Both the position numbers and the translations under genes were made by a program. A stretch of 64,000 nt of DNA, from assembly GCA_903813345.2 (NCBI GenBank), contig CAIIXF020000010.1:31393425-31457424 (forward strand), in the 5' to 3' direction. The notes beneath the pieces were generated by a model that had not been told where the DNA came from, did not search any database, and worked only from the letters and a program-made list of their open reading frames with translations. This DNA is from Owenia fusiformis. Taxonomy: Eukaryota; Annelida; Polychaeta; Sabellida; Oweniidae. This document shows, in pieces, positions 35,571 through 46,833 of the stretch; position 1 is the stretch's first letter; each line of letters opens with the position of its first letter.

Positions 35571-35590
35571 TTGGAACCGCGCGGTTCCAA
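35571..35590. repeat. Perfect 20-bp palindrome
   Basis: TTGGAACCGCGCGGTTCCAA is its own reverse complement and lies in the 3' part of the GC-rich insertion. Confidence 0.95.
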
Positions 35591-35726
35591 TTTATTCTCT
35601 TCATCAGCGGTGACCCGTACCCCAAAGCCAAATGTAATAATGTATCGTATTTTATTCTTGTATTAAAATAAATAAACTATGTCTACCAACGTTTGTCTTT
35701 GATATAAACAACAGTTAAGTCGAGAA

Positions 35727-36249
35727 TAGACTACGATAAGCTGTTCATGTTCTTTGGGATCCTAACACTACCAATGACAAATATATATAAGCAACTTTTA
35801 ATGATGAGACTAACGAGCTTATTTTTCCAAGGAGACAACTGGGACTCACCCATATCTAGAATGTGGGATTGTGTAACTAAATATAATCTTGTAGATATTG
35901 TGATGGAAATGATAAGAACATTAAAATTCCCCACAAAACTGGCATGGAAAAAGAAAAGAACATTATCGGAACGAAGCAAAGAAATGACTTCAACACAATA
36001 TGCAACATGTATAAACGGCATGACTTATGTGTAAATATATGTGACATTAATAATGCATCTCTAGGACCTCTTAAGCCAAGTGTGTGGTGGATTCTCAGTA
36101 AAATAAAACCAGAATATCTTAAAATATGTAAAACAATGATGCGAATTTTATTTTCCTACCCTGGTAAAGACGTTTCACAAGACGAAATGATAGACATTGC
36201 TCAAATTATAGAGAACATGATGGTAAAACGATCTAAAATCATATATTAA
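35727..36249 (+). pseudogene. LINE C-terminal fragment, continuation of the 34.2-kb RT
   Basis: The frame IDYDKLFMFFGILTLPMTN, then LLMMRLTSLFFQGDNWDS, resembles the post-thumb block RKLxFLGxL...LxxxRL of non-LTR elements. After a frameshift near 35950, KNIIGTKQRNDFNTICNMYK continues to a stop at 36247-36249, ending in a helical tail. The reading fits a protein that was continuous with 34243-34849 before the GC-rich insertion. Confidence 0.6.
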
Positions 36250-36390
36250 ATAATAACTAAAGGCTGAATAAACAGCGCCATCTTACAATGTAAATAACAA
36301 TTGCTTTGCACATCTCAGTTAACATCGATTTCGTCGATGATATACATGTATCACTGTATTAATTACATGAACATGTAAATATTAATAATA

Positions 36391-36790
36391 ATTTGAAATA
36401 ACTTTTTTTCACCCAGCCTAGGTCATGAACTACTGGGCCATAATCCAGTCCCATAAGAATTTCTATCTACTTATTACTTATTCAAGTGCCATTAATCTGA
36501 TGCAGAAGATGTTAGGATAAAATATTGAGCAGTTAAAATACATTGTAATGTTAAAATTGTGATAGAAAATGGTCATGGCCTTGTCATTTTCAATATTTGA
36601 AATAACTTTTTTCACCCAGCCTAGGTCATGAAGTACTGGGCCACAATCCAGCTCCATAAGAATTTGTATCTACTAATTACTTATTAAAGTGCCATTAAAC
36701 TGATACAAAATATGTTAGGATATAATATTGAGCAGTTAAAATACATTGTAATATTAAAATTGTTGAAATAAGACTTGAAGTTTTGCATTT
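36391..36790 (+). repeat. 204-bp direct tandem repeat, two copies
   Basis: ATTTGAAATAACTTTTTTTC starts at 36391, with its homologue at 36595. CACCCAGCCTAGGTCATGAA and GAGCAGTTAAAATACATTGT are shared. Confidence 0.93.
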
Positions 36791-37140
36791 CTAATGTGTC
36801 AGTTGAATTCATAACTCCTGGTGAAATGGGGAAGGGTGGGAATATGTTTATAACAATAGTACAATGTGATACAGTTCACAAGATTGTATGCCAATACTAA
36901 CTATTTTTAATCCCACATCTTTCATATTCTTTTTCCCTCTAACAGCAAGTACTAAGATATTTATTCTTTTATGTAGGAACAAGTATAGATCTCTGAAGAT
37001 CAGTATCCAGGTGTGTTTCAGTATCCAGTGTTGCTTTAAAAATAATAATATAGTATAATAATAAATCAAAATTTGCATGTTGTCTTCTGATAGCTTGTAT
37101 TCTAAATTCAAACATTAAATGCTTCATTTTTCCAAAATTA

Positions 37141-37530
37141 ATTATACAGAATTACTCAATGCACTTATGTTATATTGAAGGTTCTGAAATTAAACTTCGC
37201 AATATATTATTAGTGAGTCTATGTCAAGTCTGTGCTAAAACAATAGTCACTGAAACCAAGAAGGAAACATTTTCAATGGAGCTATTAGTGTTATATAACA
37301 TCAACACAACAGATAATAATCCACTTGTCCATCCTCCTTTCCTTTGCACAAGTCATAGGTGCACTTTAAGGAAACAACAAGAAAAAGCTGCAAATAGGCA
37401 ATCATATTCAACACAAAATGCAGATTTGTTTGACTTCCAAACACATCACAATGATAAATGCACTGTATGTACATTTCAAAAGGAAGAGCAATGTACAGAG
37501 ACCTCTGCTAGTGACATTTTTGTCCTCTAG
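37141..37530 (+). pseudogene. RAG1-N-terminal-like zinc module, copy C
   Basis: An acceptor-like TTAATTATACAG ends at 37150. The frame has SLCQVCAKTIVTETKKETF, then LVLYNINTTDNN, then LVHPPFLCTSHRCTLRKQQ, again C-x2-C...HPPFLC...C, and then NDKCTVCTFQKEEQC as the second cysteine module. Spacing matches copies 2 and B. The following 37531-37830 has Lys-rich open text but no core motif, so the rest of this copy is lost or too decayed. Confidence 0.55.
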
Positions 37531-38539
37531 GTGAGACATTTAGAAAATTGTGCGAGTGATAATAATAATCTTAGCACTCGTGTTCTTGGTCCAAGGTCTT
37601 GGATCGTGCAAATTAACAGAGATTGTCCTACATAACCAGTATGTAATTTTGTTTTGGAACAAACTCCTTGGAGGAAAGACTTCTGGTATCTTGACAATAG
37701 AACTTCTAATTAAGACTTTATCTGTCAGAGGTTACACATTTGCAAAGTTTATGAAGAACAAACTGTCGCTGAGTGACAAAGCTGAAAAAGAATTCGGGAA
37801 AGGTTTGAAGAATTTAACAAATATGAAATAAATGGTACCTAGTGTTGGGTCATATCTATTCATCAAAGAATGAATAACAACTGCCACTACACGAGAAGTA
37901 TATGTATGGCTTCCTTTGGTTGGTGTTTTGTGTTTCTAATATGCATGTTTATTTTTCAACCAATATACTCATATTACCTGAAATGGAAGTCCGGTGACTG
38001 TGTTCCAACAGTATGTAGCAAAAAGATATGGAACAGAGGGTATGACCCTTAGCATGGTGTGAGATTAGGAAAGACAAGCATGCTATTGGTTGCCAGTGAC
38101 ATGTGGGTAGAGCAATAACAGGCATGAAAAATAGCACAGAGTGTGTGGTATATTCCTCCCATAAATTTCCTAATGAAGCAATAGGGTTTATTTATATGAT
38201 GAATATAAACCACAGAAAAGATAAGTTTTGTGTGCGAGATATATATATTATAAAATCATAACTTATAAATTATATTACATAATATTACATAATATGATGT
38301 AACAACGGTTGTGATTACGTAATAAAAATTACCTTGATGGTAATTAATTTGTATAAGGCAGTTAAAAGCAATTGGGAACAAACTACCACTGAGTGCTTGC
38401 ACGAAAGCCCCAAACAATTCTATACCAATATTGTAAAGAATCTAATAGTTATTGTCACTATTTTGTATTATGTTGGTTCAACCAGGTAGGAGTCGATGGA
38501 GTTAATATTTGAATGACACCTGAGAGTGTACTAGATAAC

Positions 38540-38665
38540 TCGTGTCACAAATAGAAGCCAATCCTGCATTGATCTACTCATTACTAATCAACCAAATCTT
38601 TTATCCTCTTCAAATGTAACACCTCCAATTGGAAATACTGACCACAGCACAGCACAATAACCTTG
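38540..38665 (+). pseudogene. LINE AP-endonuclease C-terminal fragment
   Basis: The frame TRVTNRSQSCIDLLITNQPN, then VTPPIGNTDHSTA, is the S-x-x-DLxxTNxP...SDHxxI block that ends the apurinic-type endonuclease of Jockey/CR1-like LINEs; the invariant D-H pair is present. Coding decays in the Lys-rich text that follows. It may belong to either LINE lineage in the window. Confidence 0.65.
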
Positions 38666-39000
38666 AAATCCAATATAAAAAGAATTTTAAGACCCAACAA
38701 GAGAAATTGAATATCTTCCTTTTTGGCAGCTCAAAATTTAACTGCGCTACAAACATAACTGTTCTTGAAACTAGTGCCTCTTTTCTCCAGAAGTGTGTAA
38801 GTGTCTGAGTGTTGGCAGCAATTATCAAACCTTCTATGCTTAATTTATTCACCAATTTGCTTCACCAAATGGATTGTTTTTGTAATAAAATTTTTTTTAA
38901 TTAACCTAGCGATGTTATACAAAGTCGCCTTTTTGGATATTTTCTTTTAACATATATTATTGTATAAATAAAACATGATAAATAAAAAATAAAAAATTGT

Positions 39001-40100
39001 TTGGTTCCAAAAAAGGTTCCAGGAAAGTTTAGAAAAATCCAACATGTGTCTGCCCCAAAAGGCTTTTCGATTAATAAGGGAATCATGCCAAAATTAGCCT
39101 CAGTTCATGACCATAAAGTTAGTCATGTGGTTGAAAGTGTAATGTCTGTGTTTAAACGGATATAAAATCAGCATTTGATATCATACCAATACACCCAGAA
39201 GATCGTCATTTGCTAGGTTTTAAATTTGAAGGAATGTATTATTATGCCACTACTCTTCCAATGGGCTTGTACATATCATGCAAAGTGTTTGAGATGTTAA
39301 GCACGGCTATAAATTGGATAGCGATCAACAAATTGGGAATTAGTCTCATGCTACATATTCTTGATGATTTCTTGTTTGTGGAATGATCTTTCCTGGAAAC
39401 AGTAGCCAGTTTACAAAAATTCCAATATCTTTGTGATGAAACAGGTATACATTTGGCCCTAGAAAAAACTCAAGGCCCAAACTAAGTTTTGTCTGAATAG
39501 AAATAGACAGTTTTCATAAAGAAATGTTTGCTCCTAGAAAAGGTACTGAAAGCTAGACAAATTTTTGCTGCATATCATAATTGCAATAAATGCACAAAAC
39601 AGGACATACTGAGCATTTAATATCGGCTACCTCCAATTTTGCCCATACATCATACCTTTTTGGAACACATTTCCTCGCCATCTCATTAGTTTGTCCATGT
39701 GAGTTCAGGAATTACACTGGCATATACGCCTCACTGCTGAAGCAAAACTAGATTTGTCAATTTGTAAAACTTTCATTGATAATTTTAATGGAAAGTCTTT
39801 TTTCAAAGATGAAGATTTGCAATTTAGGTAGGGCAATGAGCTTATAACAGATCCATCCCAAACTATTTGATTTGGTGCTATTCTAAGGAATGAATGGGTG
39901 CAAGGCTTATCACCTACTAGCTGGAAAAATTCAATATAACAATTCTATACCACATTGTGCTAGCATTCTTTGTTTGGGAAAAGGAATTTGCCAATAAAGC
40001 GATAACAATCAGATCTGATAATTTAGCAGTATGTGCAATTTTTAATAGGGAGTATCAAGTAAGGATAAAATGTTAACGGTCCTTTAAGAAAACTGGTTTT
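39001..40100 (+). pseudogene. DIRS-like reverse transcriptase/RNase H relic A
   Basis: Blocks in order: LVPKKVPGKFRKIQHVSAPK, then GFSINKGIMPKLASVHDHKV, then DIKSAFDIIPIHPEDRHLLG (motif A aspartate at 39159-39161), YYYATTLPMGLYISCKVFEM, then LMLHILDDFLFVE with the L-D-D catalytic pair. Later LALEKTQGPN, LITDPSQT and AITIRSDNLAVCAIFNR (RNase H) are recognisable across stops. DIRS elements use a tyrosine recombinase instead of an integrase; none is seen here. There are many stops, so the relic is dead. Confidence 0.8.
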
Positions 40101-40199
40101 GCAATGCCTAGACAAAAATATATCACAGTGGAGATGCTAGGCTCAATTGCCCTATAATGCGGTGATTATAGCGTCATTCCGCAATTGCCGTATAGTGCG

Positions 40200-40813
40200 A
40201 GATAACTGATATAGTGCATCTGCAAGCTCTGGAGTTGAATCACAGTATGATACGGCGATCTCCCTATCATGTTTAAATCCTAACTGTTTTTATTATGTTT
40301 TTATTATCGCCCACACTAAGAAAAATGGCACAACAAATTACACGCGGAATATAAGTCAGACCTCAGAGGTATACTATCACAAACAACGATGCTTATTACA
40401 TTAGAATAAAGTCTATCATTGTTTACTTACTATAATATTCATAGCGTTCTAATGGGTTTTGTCACAACATTTGTAATAAAGCTTAATTATATTGATAGAT
40501 TCTGCTGGTTTATTTTTCTTGGTCTTGTCAGTCCAACTCAGTTTGACCACATTTCCAGATATAAAGTGTACATGATATCCTGCTGTACATTAGTAGTGCA
40601 CACTCTACAATATTGATTTACATTAACTTTCACCATGGCCACATGTTGACAACAACTGAACAACGAATACGCACATTGTTGACCGTGGGGTCACCAGTGC
40701 GAATCCCATGGTCGACATCAAAAAAAATGTTTATGATCTGCATCTGAGTCTTTTCTAAATGCAAAATAATCATAAGAATATCACATTTTCTATTATGATA
40801 ACGTTATTTTCAG
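40200..40813. other. No gene recognised
   Basis: AT-rich sequence ending in the acceptor-like TTATTTTCAG used by the next exon. Confidence 0.45.
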
Positions 40814-41161
40814 AAATGAAAAAAAATGGAAACACCACACTGGGCCAATATCTTTGGCCTATGAGCCAAATAAAAGAAAAAGAAATCAAACAAAAAAAGA
40901 TCGGCTGTCAGGGCTTATAAAGAGCGCAGACAATTTATGTAGCAAAACAAGGGGGTCTATCTTCATCAAATACATTGATGAAACCAAAAATGCTTTCAAC
41001 TTTGCAAGCACGGATGAATTATATGAGGAATATCTGAGTGGGGGTATAAAACCAGAGGACTCCAGAAATGACCGCAGGTATAACAGTAGGGGTAATGCAA
41101 TTCAGATTCTATCCAAATCAACCAAGGCAGGGATCATTCATTACCAGGAACAAGAAAAACA
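40814..41161 (+). CDS. Candidate exon with weakly MADS-like sequence
   Basis: The acceptor ACGTTATTTTCAG ends at 40813 and the donor GTTGGT starts at 41162, with one frame open across all 348 bp. It reads NEKKWKHHTGPISLAYEPNK, RKRNQTKKDRLSGLIKSADN, LCSKTRGSIFIKYIDETKN and FASTDELYEEYLSGG, with a charged tail. The K-x-R-x-x-GLIKxAxxLCxxxxxxIxI pattern recalls the alpha-1/beta region of MADS-box proteins, but the conserved N-terminal basic stretch is different, so I would not call it a MADS gene. It could equally be part of a transposon-encoded or host DNA-binding protein. No other exon was found. Confidence 0.45.
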
Positions 41162-41174
41162 GGTTGGTTAGAGC

Positions 41175-42770
41175 CTTGTATCTGTCAATAGCGCGGAATG
41201 CCATATCAGACTAAACTCTAATTATGTGACACTAGCCTTTAAACAACTATTTTTAGACCTTCAAATAAGTACCCAGGCGCAACAGTTTTAATTTGTGATG
41301 GAGATGAATGCATTCTTTAACATTTTGTATAGTACACAGTGTATAACTAACAATTTCGTAAGTGTAAACAGGGATGTAACATGAACATAATACATTATTA
41401 GAAATTAAAGAATTTTGCAATTCAGTTAGCTAAAAGGTGACGTTCAGCTCTGAGACACTTATAACGTCAAGGGCAATTTTACTTAGTGCAGAGGGGCCAT
41501 TCAACAATCATCGACCAGTTTCAAAATATATTTGAGTTTGGATATTTCATCAAGTCTAACATATATTTTTACTATCTCCATAGAAACTCCTGGATGAAAA
41601 TTATTTCAGCTGATATTTCTCTTGAAACGTGGTGGATCTTAAAAATCTCCCTTTATTGAAGCTTCGAACAGAATTTACACTTCTTAATGCTCGAACTTGA
41701 TAGTTTATCTAAGAAAATAGGTATGACAAAAAAGTTTAGCCAAATGTTGCCCCGATAGATCAGAAAAGTAAAACATTTTGAATTTTCTCTTCTCAGGCCT
41801 TGTTGCCCCTTTAATAAATAAAACTGTCAGACTGTTAATATTTTATTCTGGTATTTAGGTGCAAATTCCAAATACTATGTTTGTTTTGTTGCTTTTGTTC
41901 ATGACTTTTGTCCTTCAAGGCTCAATCCTCACAGTCACCTAGTTAATGTTGTTAAACATATTGTTTAAGATTCAGGGTCTGTGGCGTAGTGACCCCCTAT
42001 GTTCAAACTGTATATGGGCAAAGTTCTCTAAATAATAAAAGTGCTTAGTACATTTTCTTGTGCTGTTGGAGCTTTGGTGAAGAATTTATTTATCAAATTT
42101 TTCAATTGACATAAATCTAGTGTTGCTGAATCAGACGTAATGCTATTCGTCTTAATATCATCTTTGACAATAGAACCTTGCAATGCACTAAATTATGTAG
42201 AACCTCCTGTGAAAGTGATTTTATCAAAGAGAACAAATCAGCCGCCTCTGTGTCAATTAATGTCGGCCTACTTAACGTTTGTGTGTGTCTGTCGACATAT
42301 ATTTCTGATGAAACGGAAAAGTAGCATAGTCATAGTCTAATTCATGTCGCCTTAAAATTGAAATGTCATAAATGGAACATCCTACCAAAATTTTAATCAA
42401 TAATATTCATTTCTTTGGTTTAAAATGAAAAACTAATATTCCTGCAATTACTAAAGTGGTGGCCATCTTGAAAAAACTTTTCACCATGTTTATACATCTT
42501 TCCACTAATTTTGAAGCAAATCCGTCAACTAGTATTTAAGTTATCTTCCGGAAGGATGGACGGACAGAGGGCTTCACCATATCCAGGAAGTTGTATATCA
42601 AACTATATATGTAATTCCCAAAGAAAATTCAAATCAGAATAAAGAACATCCCTAGATCCAAAACGGAGTTAGCTTACAGTACATACATGGCTAATTGTGT
42701 GGCACAAATGGCTAGTCATGCGGAGTGCTAATATCAATAAAACTGTGGAATAGACATTACTTGTGATATC
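41175..42770. other. No gene recognised
   Basis: Only short composition-driven frames; a GGATGGACGGACAGAGGG word near 42555 resembles the end of a dispersed repeat common in invertebrates. Confidence 0.45.
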
Positions 42771-42829
42771 TTATATTATCCAAATTATCCATGTAATAAA
42801 TGCTATTGTGCAAAATCAAAGGAGTAGCA

Positions 42830-44461
42830 CATACAAAAAAATTCAAAGAAGAAATAAATAGGATTAATAGGCAATGCAAATCAATAGGTACATGTGTGAA
42901 CAATTGCTGGGTATGCCTTCAGTATACCTATGAACAACATGAATTTCCCTAAAAAGGTAGACAAAAGGTAGACAACAAAACAACAAAGCAAGTTGTTGAG
43001 CATTATGAATTACCTATATTGTGTAGTACCTCCATTAAAGATGTCTGTCAGACAGAAAATGAAAAACACCACATACCTGAGAAAACAGCTTTGAATACAT
43101 CAAACTTGCTCTACACAATGTACAACTGGTAAACATGAAACTTTACAACAAATTGCAGAGAAACCAAAGGATCAACTACTGAGTACATTAGAAATTGAAG
43201 CATATTCTGGCATGACCAAATGCTTTGATTCTGATGGAATATTAACCTGTCCTGCTACTAGTCATAGGAAGGTAATTCAAACACTTTTAGTTTTAAATTG
43301 ATCAATATTTATTTCATGTATATGTAATTGAACTAGTTCCTCATTCCACTTTGAGATGCAATTTCAAATATTAAAAAGTCAAAAGAAATGTTTACACATA
43401 TTTTTTAGGGCAAAAACATATGTACATATTCCACAATATAAGAAGGCAGGTGCTTTGGTCAACAGCCAAATAAGAATCGCACAATAAATATGGGGAAAGT
43501 CAGATGTATGATAGCTGGGGGTGATGAGGAGTCTATTGTTGCACAATTAGCTTCTATTTTAAATCACTCAAGAAGGTACATTGTGAAAAGGTCATCACTA
43601 ATGCAGGAATAAAGTCAACAACAAAAAGAAAGCTTAAAAGGTAGGTAATTATTGAATAATTTTTATAATCATATTGTACCTAAAAAAATTGATTATGTTC
43701 ATTTTTCATTTATTTTCAGCGATGTTCATGCTTTATTAAGAGAAGGAACTTGGTGTCAAGTCTGAGGCAGAGGCTGGCACACATGTGTTTAGTGTAAGCT
43801 TGTTCGGTAGAGATACCTTAGTGGAGAACTATTTCAAATTTGAGGTAAAGGGAAAGAAATCGCCTTTCGCAATGAAAGCATACCGGGCTGAAACTCATTC
43901 TTAAACCAATGGTGTATGTCAGTGACATAAATAAAACTTTGTTTCAACACTTGGAAAAGATGGAGAGGTGAGCTTAATTTCATTTGTGATCAACCTGTAT
44001 CATTGAATGTTATTGACCATCTACATGTAAATAGCAAGAATGCAAAATCTGTTATATTATTTGAGACACAATAGACTACTTTGGATTGTGGGGCATGACA
44101 AGGAGGAGCTTTGGTTGAAGATTGGGGTGATTTTGGAGGGACCACATTTAAAATGGGACTACAGGTCTTGAATACAGAAAGCCAAAATTCCCAAAACAAC
44201 ATCATTGCATTTTGTGTTTTCATGGCTAAGGACTACAGACCTAGCTTGGAGCTTTTTGGAAGAGTGTCAGTTTGGATTAGGACAGTTTGGCGAGCAGGCA
44301 GGGGAATCAGTGCACAATATATTTAAGAATATTGGCTCGAGAAAGGGAAACAAAATCAAAAATAAATTGCATCAGCTTATTTGCACAATCACTGAACATT
44401 CTACTAAGCGAGGATTATATTTGATTATTGATCACCGTATTACTAAATATAAAAGTTACTA
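42830..44461 (+). pseudogene. RAG1-N-terminal-like transposase relic, copy D, internally deleted
   Basis: Blocks: NNCWVCLQYTYEQHEFP (second C-x2-C module, about 42900-42950), then TLQQIAEKPKDQLLSTLEIE, ending SHRK at the donor GTAATT (43272) in phase 0, the same place as the copy B intron. GKVRCMIAGGDEESIVAQLA (about 43490) and VYVSDINKTLFQHLEKMER (near 43915) follow. Then come ELWLKIG and GDFGGTTFKMGLQVLNTES, the first-aspartate block (about 44108-44178), and IIAFCVFMAKDYRPSLELF. Next, a frame jump leads straight to GLGQFGEQAGESVHNIFKNI, the E block. The GDY and Cys/His region between is absent, so this copy has an internal deletion as well as stops. Confidence 0.6.
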
Positions 44462-45269
44462 GTACTGATTTCAACATCTTCACATTTATTCATGCACAAA
44501 AAAATAATTTACTAAGAATTTAAGTATGTGCTCTACACTACTCCACTAACATACATAATAATTAACATCATATGTAAATTAATAATTTATATTTATAGAG
44601 TCAATATGAGGACACCTTGCCAATTACAAGGCCATAGCTTTGTCAGGTCATTGAAGAACCAGGAAGTGATACAATCCAGATCCATGATATATTATCCATG
44701 ATAAAGTTGTGGATATTCACTGTTATCTTTATAGGGAGGCAAATCAAAATTAACATTATCACTATTATTATATAAAATTATATAAAATATAATGCTTTGT
44801 GAGGCCCGTTGGGTCTGTCTTTTAATTGAGCAGTATACATAAAAAAGTACCTGTCTGCAGTTAGATGTTTATTATTCCAGCTTGAAGGAATTGATGTGGC
44901 GGTAGTAGGTTTGTTCAACCAATGAGAAATGGGGTAAGTAATCGCCCCATTATTTGGTGCCTCACAATTATCACACGTGAAATCAGAGATTGTCTTGAGT
45001 AAAAAGATTTGTGAAGGTATGTAGTATCTTTTATTGGTTATTAAGGGTAGTAGTAGTATCGGGAATCTTGGTTTTATTATCTGGTATATTTATTTCCACA
45101 GGAAAACCATAGTTCACAGATGATAAGCAAGATTAATGTATTATCGCCAATAATTATCTCCCGATATACAGCCAAGTCCATTCAAAATGATAGCCTAGCA
45201 TATAATGAATGTAAAAGATCAAACCCTTAAAACATAGAAGATATGTTTATACATTTTACGTTTTACAGA

Positions 45270-45646
45270 AAACTGGTTATGGGAGACAGATGCCTGGCCT
45301 TAGGCCATTCTTATTTACTGGAGGCTAAAAATCATTGCATTGTCTTGTCCAAACTACTTAAATCAAATGGAAAGGGTATAGATTATGAGTTCATTGGTGA
45401 GCCAGGTGGAAAGATACACCAAATGAAGCCATTATTTGACTCAGTTGAGCGAAAAGCATACAAAATGGTCTACCTACAAGTAGGGGGCAACGAATTCATA
45501 AAACCAAGCAATATACTCACCCTTGACGAAGCTATTACTAGTCTACACCAAAACCCAAGGGGAATGCCAGTGTCTGGAGGACAGCCTCAGATGGCTGACC
45601 TTAGGCCCACCACTAGTTTACACCAGAACCCACTGGGAAGGCCTTA
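45270..45646 (+). pseudogene. SGNH-hydrolase-like domain with Pro/Gln repeats, retroelement ORF1 type
   Basis: MGDRCLALGHSYLLEAKNH resembles the first SGNH block (GxSxxxxA), and MVYLQVGGNEFIKPS the GxND block, here with N-E; IGEPGGKIHQM lies between. Several YR retrotransposons (Ngaro/DIRS) of animals carry an SGNH-like domain in ORF1, and a gag-like region follows directly, so this is probably a retroelement ORF1 rather than a cellular esterase. The C-terminal part has tandem TSLHQNPRGMP-type units. Starts earlier than 45270 are possible, but the sequence upstream is not protein-like. Confidence 0.5.
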
Positions 45647-45851
45647 ATCTGTAAGGGAGTAGACTCTAGGCATACAGCTGTTCTTCAGAACCCACCAGGT
45701 ATGGCGTCATCTGTAGGACTGCCTCAGACAGCTGCCAATAGTTCACCGTCACAGTTGAACCAACAGATGATTGACAACCAGCCACTACCATTGTAAGATC
45801 AGTACGGGTCTGTCGTGGGACAGCCCCTGCAGACTGAAGGAACACGCCCGA

Positions 45852-46363
45852 GGCAATATAATCAACATCAAGAAACACAAGAAAAGGTCCATCCTTACAA
45901 AAGAAACGACACCTTAGTAACAAGTAGGTTCGGCGACTTTGAGTTGGACAAATACAAATTCAATGTACAGAATCTGATTGACTGCTCAGGCTCCTTGTCC
46001 AGCTCTGTCTTTCCAAAATTGAAAGAAAAAATTGTGAAGACGAATTTGTGGAATTCAGTAAGTTGATTGATAAGGAAGACAATGACGAGGAGGCTCACAA
46101 GGCAATATAAGGCAATATAATCAACATCAAGAAACACAAGAAAAGGTCCATCCTTACAAAAGAAACGACACCTTAGTAACAAGTAGGTTCGGCGACTTTG
46201 AGTTGGACAATTACAAATTCAATGTACAGAATCTGATTGACTGCTCAGGCTCCTTGTCCAGCTCTGTCTTTCCAAAATTGAAAGAAAAAATTGTGAAGAC
46301 GAATTCGTGGAATTCATGGAATTCAGTAAGTTGATTGATAAGGAAGACAATGACGAGGAGGCT
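45852..46363 (+). repeat. 259-bp tandem duplication in the gag-like region
   Basis: GGCAATATAATCAACATCAA starts at 45852 and at 46111; the two copies are nearly identical and carry the same YKRNDTLVTSRFGDFELD frame. The second copy has an extra ATTCATGGA. Confidence 0.95.
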
Positions 46364-46389
46364 GCGCAGTCAAAAGTCTTGGTTAAGGA

Positions 46390-46790
46390 CAGTAAGAATG
46401 GCTTATTAAATATTTACCTTTTAACAAGTGGCTAAAAGCCTTTTACATGTATGAGGAAATTTATGTGTCAGCATTTCCTGGAGCAGGTCCAGATATGTTA
46501 GAGTATCTGGGCCTGATCCTTGAGATGAAGAAAATAAAAACTGGGGGAAATCTGATCGTAAATGCCGAAAAAAGTGCTAAAGTGGAATCTAGGTCTAACA
46601 ATGCAGGTAAAAAAACTTATACAAATGATTTCAATAATACTCAAAACAAAACCTATCAAGACACAGCAGAGGTAAAAACATTTACCCCTTTTGGTTATTG
46701 TTTCAAGTTTCACAAGGGGGAAGATTGTAAGCCTGACTGCCACCAATATGCAAAAAAAGGCAAAATAGCTAAATTGAGTAGCGCCAAGTT
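46390..46790 (+). pseudogene. DIRS/Ngaro-like gag C-terminal part
   Basis: Text FNKWLKAFYMYEEIYVSAFP (across a frame change), then GAGPDMLEYLGLILEMKKI, fits the W-x-x-AF...P...LLxYxxxI helix of DIRS-type gag. FGYCFKFHKGEDCKPDCHQY gives a Cys/His cluster like the gag zinc knuckle. The reverse transcriptase expected downstream is displaced to 49.5 kb and rearranged. Confidence 0.5.
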
Positions 46791-46833
46791 AATCATATCT
46801 ACAGTAATAACTGTTTTTGTTTCTGTTTTTCAG

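Larger units (their letters stand above)
34857..35719 (+). mobile_element. GC-rich insertion splitting the LINE, 7-bp TSD
   Basis: TCGAGAA occurs at 34850-34856 and 35720-35726, exactly where LINE coding stops and resumes. The interior is markedly G+C-richer than the rest of the window, carries one 131-codon frame, and ends after an AATAAA-type signal near 35665. It could be a decayed retroelement end or a retrocopy; no poly(A) tail is seen. Confidence 0.45.

Noticed and set aside
40854-41171. True MADS-box gene
   Set aside because: The similarity is confined to a short helix-like stretch; the diagnostic N-terminal basic region is absent. Kept only as a weak resemblance.
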